Of a stretch of 7,360 nucleotides of DNA, positions 1 through 5,900 are shown one piece after another. Origin of the DNA: Leyella stercorea. GTDB lineage: Bacteria > Bacteroidota > Bacteroidia > Bacteroidales > Bacteroidaceae. The notes under the pieces are model-generated. The model did no database searches, was not told where the DNA came from, and saw only the letters and a list, made by a program, of their open reading frames with translations. The translations under genes were made by a program, and so were the position numbers. The stretch lies in the NCBI RefSeq assembly GCF_019052365.1, contig NZ_JAHQUY010000100.1, positions 1 to 7,360 on the forward strand, given 5' to 3'. Position 1 is the stretch's first letter. Every line of letters starts with the position of its first letter.

Positions 1-69
1 CATGATGCTATGGCGGACGTACAAGCAGCATATGATTGTTATTACGAACTTAAAAGGAAATCACAATGA
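1..69 (+). CDS. DnaQ-like (DEDDh) 3'-5' exonuclease, C-terminal end only
   Basis: The window opens inside a coding frame that reads HDAMADVQAAYDCYYELKRK, then SQ and a TGA stop at 67-69. The HDAxxDVxA pattern is the ExoIII motif of the DEDDh exonuclease superfamily (DNA polymerase III epsilon, RNase T and relatives). Its His and Asp are catalytic or metal-binding, and in this family it sits near the C-terminus, so the stop is at a natural place. The enzyme would remove nucleotides from 3' ends in the cytoplasm. Whether it is a proofreading subunit, a stand-alone nuclease or a fusion cannot be seen, because everything upstream lies outside the window. The stop overlaps the next start as ATGA, which suggests translational coupling. 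With only 22 residues visible, the family call rests on this single motif. Confidence 0.72.
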   Translation, partial: HDAMADVQAAYDCYYELKRKSQ

Positions 70-323
70 TTAAATTGTATAACACAAATGTAGATGTTTT
101 GGTGGTAAGGAAATCTGACTATCAGAATAACAATATCGGCGATGGGTATTTCCTTGTTCCCAAAGATGAATGGCTTTGTGAAGATGATGGACTCAAAAGT
201 TTTCATTTATTCCTAACCAAGCTTGATGGAAACATAGTTTCCTTGTTTTTGACAAGTGAAGGGCATCCTGTTATTTTAAGAGAATTACCATTATCACGAA
301 GAAGTGATTATATTGAGATATAA
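66..323 (+). CDS. Uncharacterised 85-aa protein coupled to the exonuclease gene
   Basis: I do not recognise this protein. It has 85 residues, no signal peptide, no transmembrane segment and no obvious metal or nucleotide motif. It begins with a beta-like stretch (residues 8-14, VDVLVVR), followed by acidic and aromatic patches, and ends in a charged tail (RRSDYIEI). It looks like a small soluble alpha/beta protein. The start is supported by the ATGA overlap with the preceding exonuclease stop and by an AAAGGA-like purine stretch at 53-58, about 7 nt before the ATG, which is unusually Shine-Dalgarno-like for this phylum. It is probably expressed from the same message as the exonuclease. Codon use is AT-rich, as in the neighbours on both sides. 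The position and coherent composition make a real gene likely. No function is proposed. Confidence 0.62.
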   Translation: MIKLYNTNVDVLVVRKSDYQNNNIGDGYFLVPKDEWLCEDDGLKSFHLFLTKLDGNIVSLFLTSEGHPVILRELPLSRRSDYIEI

Positions 324-353
324 ATATTACTGAAACAGAATGAAGTATTGATT

Positions 354-470
354 ATGCTCGAACTCGAATTACAACAATATCTCCTCCGTGAGTACCCACA
401 AGAGAATGCTCGCTGCGAATGTAAGGAATCCAAGAATCCAAAGAACTTATTTAAAATACAACAGACGTAA
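354..470 (+). pseudogene. Truncated N-terminal remnant of an AlbA_2 (Schlafen-like) protein
   Basis: A 38-codon frame runs from ATG at 354 to TAA at 468-470. It begins MLELELQQYLLREYPQENAR and continues CECKESKNPKNLFK. From memory, Bacteroidota AlbA_2-domain ATP-binding proteins often start with a very similar stretch, followed by CEWKEFKNLK; here the W, F and L of that motif would be C, S and P. The frame then ends, where the family would continue for hundreds of residues. It is too short for the AlbA_2 fold. It lies in the same frame as the intact AlbA_2 gene that starts at 474, separated only by TAA and one codon. My reading is a decayed tandem paralogue whose body was lost by deletion or recombination. 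It could instead be a small leader peptide that affects translation of the next gene. Confidence 0.5.
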
Positions 471-473
471 GTT

Positions 474-2063
474 ATGGCACTCGCAATAAACATAAACGAT
501 CTGCTCAACAAGCAGAAAATTGAGTCTAACCGCATTGAGTTTAAGAAAGGTTGGAATCCAGGGAGCATATATCATAGTATATGTGCCTTCGCTAATGATT
601 TCGACGACCTTGGCGGTGGATATATCATCGTTGGTGTAGATTCCGACGACAAGACGGGTATGGCAATTCGTCCTGTAGAAGGAGTTTCATTGGAAAAGAT
701 TGATGGCATCTTGCAGGAGATGGTTGCTTACAACAATAACATGGCTCCATACTATTTGCCTCGTACTTCAGTGGAAGAAGTGGATGGCAAACAGGTGATT
801 GTAATTTGGTGTCCAGCTGGTAGCTATCGTCCTTATTCCGTGCCGGTGAATGTTACGGCAAAAGGATCAAAGGAGTATTTCTACATTCGTAGCGGAACAA
901 GTAGCATAGAGGCAAGAGGTGAAGTGCTCGTTGAACTGCGTGAGTTGGCCAACCGTATGCCTTTTGACGAACGAGGAAATAGCGACATACAGTTGGAAGA
1001 TATTTCATTGGTACTTCTTCGTGATTATCTTGTCAAGGTAGGCAGCAAGTTGGCTGATGAGGTGATAACAACACCGCTTGCTACGATTCTTGACCAAATG
1101 GAACTCTACACTGGTCCGAAAGAGAATCGTTTGCTTCGTAACGTGGCAGCCATGATGTTCTGCGAGAACCCAAACAAGTTCTTCCCATACACTCAGATTG
1201 ATGTGGTGACATTCCCTAACGGAAAGATGAAAGACCCCAACAATTTTACCGAAGTAACATTCAAGGGCAGTGTTCCGCAGATGATAAAGCAGACAATGGA
1301 TTATATCAAGAGCAATGTGCTCAAAGAGCATGTGCGTAAGGTGTCGGGCAGACAGGAAGCAGAACGCTTTTGGAACTATCCATACGATGCTATTGAGGAA
1401 GCTGTTGTAAACTCCGTATATCATAGAGATTTTTTACAGCATGAACCAATAGAGATAACCATTGAGCCGAGCGGAATATCTATACTTAATTGTCCTGGTC
1501 CAGATAGAAGTATCTCCAAAGAAGATATTGCAAAAGGCGATATGCTGAAAAGCCGTCGCTACCGAAACCGAAGGTTAGGCGATTTCTTGAAAGAACTCGA
1601 CCTGACAGAAGGTCGCTCAACCGGTGTTCCTACAATTCAAACGAAACTGGCAGAGAACGGGTCGCCACGCGCCATCTTTGAAACTACCGACGATCGCTTG
1701 ACTTTCTTGGTTACTATTCCGATACATGAAGAGTGTTCAGATAGTTCGGAAACAAAATCGGAAAGTTCGGGAACTAAACTCAAAAGTTCGGGAACTAAGC
1801 CAGAAAGTTCGGGAACTAAGCCAGAAAGTTCGGGAACTCAACTTAAAAGCTCGGGGACACGTCAGAAAACATCTGACAAAATTATAGAAATGATAAAGAA
1901 AGATCCCCAAATAACCGCTCCACAAATTGCAATGGAGTTAGGTATCTCTACACGAGGAGTTGAAAAGAACCTACGTCAACTAAGAGAAACTGGTACTCTA
2001 AAAAGAGTTGGTTCACCCACTTTTGGTGGCTATTGGGAAATCGTAAATTTGGACAACGACTAA
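474..2063 (+). CDS. AlbA_2-domain ATP-binding protein with winged-helix C-terminus (COG2865-like)
   Basis: 529 residues. Residues about 16-135 form an AlbA_2 (Schlafen AlbA_2, putative nucleic-acid-binding) domain: IEFKKGW at 21-27, then CAFANDF and GGGYIIVGVDSDD at 47-59. A linker region (about 140-300) leads to a GHKL/HATPase_c_4-type domain with an N-box-like EAVVN (E309, N313), HRD at 317-319, NCPGPD at 339-344 and a GRSTGVP loop at 380-386. Residues 424-465 are six SSGTK-type heptads. Residues about 466-525 form a winged helix (APQIAMELGISTRGVEKNLRQL) ending in the usual wing motif GGYWEI. Such proteins are often annotated as RecG-like or transcriptional regulators; most have no proven biochemical role, and some lie in defence or accessory regions. 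It is probably a cytoplasmic DNA-binding, ATP-dependent regulator. An in-frame TAA two codons upstream fixes ATG 474 as the earliest possible start. No clear promoter was found upstream. Confidence 0.9.
   Translation: MALAININDLLNKQKIESNRIEFKKGWNPGSIYHSICAFANDFDDLGGGYIIVGVDSDDKTGMAIRPVEGVSLEKIDGILQEMVAYNNNMAPYYLPRTSVEEVDGKQVIVIWCPAGSYRPYSVPVNVTAKGSKEYFYIRSGTSSIEARGEVLVELRELANRMPFDERGNSDIQLEDISLVLLRDYLVKVGSKLADEVITTPLATILDQMELYTGPKENRLLRNVAAMMFCENPNKFFPYTQIDVVTFPNGKMKDPNNFTEVTFKGSVPQMIKQTMDYIKSNVLKEHVRKVSGRQEAERFWNYPYDAIEEAVVNSVYHRDFLQHEPIEITIEPSGISILNCPGPDRSISKEDIAKGDMLKSRRYRNRRLGDFLKELDLTEGRSTGVPTIQTKLAENGSPRAIFETTDDRLTFLVTIPIHEECSDSSETKSESSGTKLKSSGTKPESSGTKPESSGTQLKSSGTRQKTSDKIIEMIKKDPQITAPQIAMELGISTRGVEKNLRQLRETGTLKRVGSPTFGGYWEIVNLDND
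1743..1868 (+). repeat. Six tandem 21-bp units encoding SSGTK-type heptads
   Basis: Six consecutive 21-bp units lie in phase with the reading frame of the AlbA_2 gene. They encode SSETKSE, SSGTKLK, SSGTKPE, SSGTKPE, SSGTQLK and SSGTRQK (residues 424-465). Units 3 and 4 are identical at the DNA level and the outer units are more diverged, which is typical of growth by slippage or unequal crossing-over from the centre. Because the unit is a multiple of three, copy-number changes keep the frame open. The Ser/Gly/Thr/Lys content suggests a flexible hydrophilic tether between the ATPase domain and the winged helix. Confidence 0.93.
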
Positions 2064-2087
2064 AACAGTAAAATATTGCCGTTTTAT

Positions 2088-2118
2088 TTTGCAGTTTCGT
2101 GCATTTGTACTAACTTTG
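2088..2118 (+). promoter_or_regulatory. Bacteroidota-type promoter of ssrA
   Basis: A -33 element TTTG (2088-2091) is separated by 19 nt from a perfect -7 element TAACTTTG (2111-2118), which fits the TAnnTTTG consensus of the primary sigma factor in Bacteroidota. Transcription would start a few bases downstream, around 2123-2127. That leaves a leader of roughly 15 nt before the mature tmRNA 5' end at 2140, presumably removed by RNase P. The promoter begins only about 25 bp after the AlbA_2 gene stops, so ssrA does not depend on read-through from it. Confidence 0.85.
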
Positions 2119-2139
2119 CAAAGTTAAGTATAACATCTC

Positions 2140-2538
2140 GGGGTTGACTGGATTTGACAGCGGGATGAAATGGTATGTAAGCATGCGGAGCCTCGATGGC
2201 TAGCTCCTTAATCTGAGTGATCAAAAATTTAATTGGCGAAAACAACTACGCTCTCGCTGCTTAATCGAAGTATAGTAGATTAGCTTTATTCCGCCACAAG
2301 GTTTGGCGGAACGAGACATCGCTCCAAGGATGTTGTTCCGAATCTGAGGACAAAGCGGTGCAGGTAAATCGGAAATAGCCAGTGTGTGCCTCGCCGCACG
2401 GGTGAAGTTTTAGAGGATAAGGGCGCAATTGGTGGTCTGGGTCTTGTTGCGTCACGAAAACCGAAGGCCAGAATAAGCATGTAGAAAGCGTATGGTTTCC
2501 CTGTTTGGACGTGGGTTCGAATCCCACCAGCTCCACAA
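2140..2538 (+). rRNA. see following entry: tmRNA position marker (tRNA-like acceptor closure), not an rRNA
   Basis: This entry only records the acceptor closure that fixes both ends of the tmRNA. GGGGTTG at 2140-2146 pairs with CAGCTCC at 2528-2534, seven pairs including two G-U wobbles, followed by discriminator A2535. The full annotation is in the ncRNA entry; there is no ribosomal RNA here, so ignore the type label of this line. Confidence 0.02.
2140..2538 (+). ncRNA. ssrA: Transfer-messenger RNA (tmRNA)
   Basis: tmRNA rescues ribosomes stalled on broken messages: alanylated and bound by SmpB, it enters the A site and supplies a short open frame that tags the nascent protein for proteolysis. 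The 5' end reads GGGGTTGACTGGATTTGACA, the typical tmRNA start. Its first seven bases pair with CAGCTCC at 2528-2534, forming the acceptor stem. The T arm is GTGGG-TTCGAAT-CCCAC (2511-2527) and the discriminator is A2535. The genome reads CAA after it, so CCA must be added after transcription. The tag frame lies at 2235-2264. The body is about 396 nt in one piece, with no sign of the permuted two-piece form. It has its own promoter (2088-2118) and terminator (2541-2578). The exact 3' boundary is uncertain by about 3 nt. Confidence 0.97.
2235..2264 (+). other. tmRNA tag-peptide reading frame (GENNYALAA)
   Basis: Starting from the resume codon GGC at 2235, the frame encodes GENNYALAA and ends at TAA 2262-2264. 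The YALAA end is the usual ClpXP-type degron of bacterial tmRNA tags. The GENNYALAA form fits Bacteroidales such as Prevotella and Porphyromonas; Bacteroides species, as I recall, mostly have GETNYALAA. The first alanine of the tag comes from the charged tmRNA itself and is not encoded here. Confidence 0.93.
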
Positions 2539-2540
2539 AG

Positions 2541-2578
2541 AGGCAATTGTTTGACATTCAAATGATTGCCTTTTTTTT
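2541..2578 (+). terminator. Intrinsic terminator of ssrA
   Basis: AGGCAAT (2541-2547) pairs with ATTGCCT (2565-2571). The stem continues through two wobble pairs (TG against TG) and TTTGA/TCAAA to a CAT triloop, giving a 14-bp hairpin. It is followed directly by an eight-base T run (2571-2578, sharing its first T with the stem). It begins within a few bases of the tmRNA 3' end, as expected for a monocistronic ssrA transcript. Confidence 0.9.
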
Positions 2579-2911
2579 ATGCTTACACATTCTCTATTTT
2601 TGTACAACTTTTGTACCACAACACGTTTAAATCGACGTCCAAGTAGATTTGCTTGCAGAGAATACAGAAGAAAACACAAAAGCTCTACATTTTTCCATAT
2701 TGCAACACATTTTTCTAACAAAAGGTTATATATATTAACTTTTTTATGTAATTTAGCAATCTATATTAGATATCGGCACAAAAGAACAAGAGAGAAGAGA
2801 AAGAATAAGCAGATTTCAACTCATATAATACACCGAGTTTAACTCATACAATACGCCGAGTTTCAACTCACCACAGCATACAGAATTTCAACTTATACAT
2901 TATTAATATAT
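2579..2911. other. AT-rich intergenic region upstream of the large secreted-protein gene
   Basis: This stretch has no convincing gene. A plus-strand frame of 87 codons (2579-2842) exists, but its composition is unlike a protein and it runs through repeats. The left part holds an 11-nt direct repeat (TTTTGTACAAC at 2598-2608 and TTTTGTACCAC at 2609-2619). The middle is very AT-rich, with a weak -7-like TAACTTTT at 2736-2743 and no good -33 element at the expected spacing, so the promoter of the downstream gene is not identified. A purine-rich stretch lies around 2781-2811. The last 100 bases carry the imperfect repeats described separately. There is no Shine-Dalgarno sequence before ATG 2912. 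Confidence 0.7.
2811..2901 (+). repeat. Imperfect ~23-nt repeats with GAGTT/AACTC palindromes in the leader
   Basis: Four related units follow one another: 2812-2834, 2835-2857, 2858-2883 and 2884-2901. The shared core is TTTCAACTCATA with a spacer like CAATACGCC. Units 2 and 3 begin with GAGTT-T-AACTC (2835-2845) and GAGTT-TC-AACTC (2858-2869), short inverted repeats spaced 23 bp apart, about two helical turns. Units 1 and 4 have degenerate left arms. The units end about 10 bp before the start codon of the large gene, so they probably lie in its 5' untranslated region. They may be operator half-sites, small RNA structures or relics of tandem duplication. Confidence 0.65.
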
Positions 2912-5900
2912 ATGCTTATGAAAATCGACACCAGACAAATGATGCGCAAGTCGGTAGCCCTGGCGCTGCTTCTCGCAGCCACCTACGGCGGACAGGCTCT
3001 CGCGCAGGACGACACCGTGATATACGGTAGTGTAGTGTCTTCAATGAACTGGGGCGCAGGTGGCGGACCGGGTATCTACTCGTTCGGCACAACGTCTGCC
3101 TCTGGGTTCACACCCGTGAAGATCGACCAGCGACTAACCGCTCAAGGCGGTGGCGCGTATGCCAACGGCAAGTACTACTCTATCAATGTAGACAAGATGC
3201 TGCTGAGCGTGTACGACGCCGACACGTGGGAACTGCTCTCGGAGAAGACGATGGCGCACGCCGCTCTCGACCTTGCCTACGACGCTACTACCGACAAGAT
3301 TTACGCTTGCTACGTTGACGGCGGCATTTGTCTCGGTACGCTGAATGTAGAGAAGGGCGACTTCGACCGCATCGCCAACTTCGACACTACGTTCTCTGCA
3401 CTCTTCTTCGACAACAGCGGACAGCTCTACGGCATAAGCATGGAAAACCTTGTGAAGATCGACAAGAACACGGCGGAATTTACGGTTGTGGGAAGCACTG
3501 GCATCATGCCGATGTACGCGCAGTCGGCTACCGTCGACCCCACCACCGGCAAGTGCTACTGGGCTTCGATGAAGTCTGACTTCACGTCGGCGCTCTACGA
3601 GGTGAACATGCAGAGCGCAGCGCTCACGCTTTGCCGACAGTTCACGGGTATGGAGGAGATAACCGGCCTCTACATTCTGCCGCACGTCGACAAGGGTGCA
3701 CCTGCAAAGGTGAGCGACCTGAAGGCAAGTTTCAGCAACGGCAGCACCACCGGAAAGGTCAGCTTCACCATGCCTTCCGCAACAAAGGGCGGAGAGACGC
3801 TGAGCGGCAACATTAATTATAAGGTGTATTTAGGCGACCAGAAGAAGGAAGGAACGGCTGCAGCAGGCAAGACCGTGCAGCTTGACGCCACCCTGCCCGA
3901 AGGACGCTGCAAGATTGTGGTCACGACGTCGAACGCAAAGTGCGAAAGCGAACGCGCTGCCACCTCGCTGTGGATTGGCAAGGACGCTCCGGCAACGGTG
4001 AGCGGACTCTCGCTGAAGCGCACGCTCGACAAGGGACTGCAGTTGCAATGGGACGCCGTCTCGACTGGTGCGCACAACGGATACGTAGACCCGGCAAGCG
4101 TAACGTACAAGGTTGTGAGACAGCCCGACGCCAAGACCGTGAGCGAGAGCACCACCTCTACCGTGCTCTACGACAACGTAGAGAGCGGCGAACTGGCTAA
4201 ATACTGGTATGAGGTGACACCTTCAGCCTACGGCAAGTCGGGCGAGACACTCGCTTCTAACAAGGTAGTCGTGGGTCCGGGCAAGGCTACGCCGTACAGC
4301 GAGAACTTCGAAAAGCAGGAAGCATTCGACTACTTCACCGTGCTCGATGCCAACAACGACAGCAAGACATGGAGCTACAACGAGTACTCGCAGACCGCTG
4401 AATATGCCGGCGACGCTACGGTGAAGGCAGACGACTGGCTCATCCTGCCGCCGCTCAAGCTCAACAAGAGCGGTTACTATAAGGTGACGTTCAACGTGCG
4501 ATGCAACTCGCAGAACAAGCACCTCCTCGCCGTTGCTCTCGGCAATCTGCCCGAGGCTGAGAACATGACTACCAGCGTGATGCCCACTACAGAGTTCAGC
4601 ACGCGGTTCGAGACGCAGAAGGTAGAAGCGAAGTTCCTCGTGCCTTCCGACGGCGACTACTTCCTTGGCTTCCACCTGCTGAGCGACGCCCTCATGCACT
4701 CGTTCGAGATACAGGACATCAGCGTGGAGCAGTATACCACGACCGACACGCCAGCCGCAGTAGCCGACCTCGCGGTGAAGCCTGCCGCAAAGGGCGAACT
4801 GAAGTCGGAGGTAACGTTCACGCTGCCTTCAAAGACCATCGGCGGTACGGCTGTAGGCACGCTCACCACAGCCGAAGTGTACAGAGACGGCACCCTGCTG
4901 AAGTCGTTCGCAAGCGGCGATGAGACCCTGCAGTCAGGAAAGAAACTCACCCTGACCGACAACCAACCGCAGAACGGCTTCAACACCTACAAGGTGGTTG
5001 TGAGCAACGCCAAGGGCAAGGGCGACGACGCGTCGCTGAAGGCATACGTAGGCGTTGACACACCGGCTGCGGTAGAGCACATCACGCTGAGCGAACCGGT
5101 TGACGGCACCGTAGTCGTTAGCTGGGAGGCTCCTACCAAGGGTGCCAACGGCGGATATGTAGACCCGAAGGCGCTCACCTACACCGTGAAGCGCAACGGC
5201 TGGATGGCGCTCGACGTTAAGGACGGCGAATGTTCGGCTACCGACGTCATCAGCGACCTCGGCAACAAGCAGGGCTCGTACATCTACGTTGTGAACGCCG
5301 TATCGACAGCCGGCACAAGCGCCGACGCCACTTCTTACGCCATCTCTGCCGGCAAGCCGTACGAGACGCCGATAGCGGAGTCGTTCAGCAATGCAGTTGC
5401 CACCTACTCTGAGTGGGCTGCCGTGCCAAGAATGGGCGAACGCAGCTGGGGCGGCACCACAAGCGAGTCGCAGGACGGCGACAACGGCTGCATCGGCTAC
5501 ACCAACGTGGGCAGCACGGGCGAACTGCTGCTCGTATCGCCGAAGATTCGTATTGACGACACGATGAAGCCCGTCGTTTCGTTCTGGGTGAAACATTCTG
5601 CCATCGACGACAACATGGACTTCGAGGTGCTCACACCCGACAACGTATACCACAAGGTGGCTTCCGTAGACCTCAGCCAGAGCGTAGACGGATGGACCGA
5701 ATACAGCTACGACCTCTCGGCGTTCGCCGCTAACCGCTTCGTGCAGCTGGCGTTCCGCACCGACAACATCAAGTCGAACGAGAAGCTCTATATCGACAAC
5801 ATCCGCATGTCGGACAATCTGCAGCACAACCTGAAGATGGCTGAGCTGAAGACACCGTCGAAGATGAATGTCGGAACGGAGAAGACGGTTTCTGCCGTCG

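Noticed and set aside
1005..1424. A 139-codon minus-strand frame within the AlbA_2 gene
   Set aside because: It lies opposite conserved domain sequence and shows no coherent protein features.
1743..1868. CRISPR-like array
   Set aside because: The units are contiguous 21-bp coding repeats in frame, without unique spacers.
1737..1925. A minus-strand frame with repeated WLSSRTF units
   Set aside because: It is the reverse translation of the 21-bp SSGTK repeats in the AlbA_2 gene, not a separate repeat protein.
2140..2538. Any ribosomal RNA in this interval
   Set aside because: One feature line here carries an rRNA type label by mistake, at near-zero confidence. The interval is tmRNA only and contains no rRNA sequence.
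2511..2578. tmRNA 3' end as an attachment site for a genomic island
   Set aside because: ssrA is a common integration target, but no integrase gene and no second copy of the tmRNA 3' end is visible in this window. The adjacent sequence is simply the terminator.
2261..2721. Minus-strand open frames across the tmRNA gene, one containing VELVGFEPTSKQ-like and GGIRTHVQT-like stretches
   Set aside because: These phrases are well-known false proteins produced by translating tRNA/tmRNA 3' ends on the opposite strand. The tmRNA explains the sequence fully.
2579..2842. An 87-codon plus-strand frame in the intergenic region
   Set aside because: It starts next to the ssrA terminator, has a basic, low-quality composition and runs into the leader repeats. 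There is no supporting motif.
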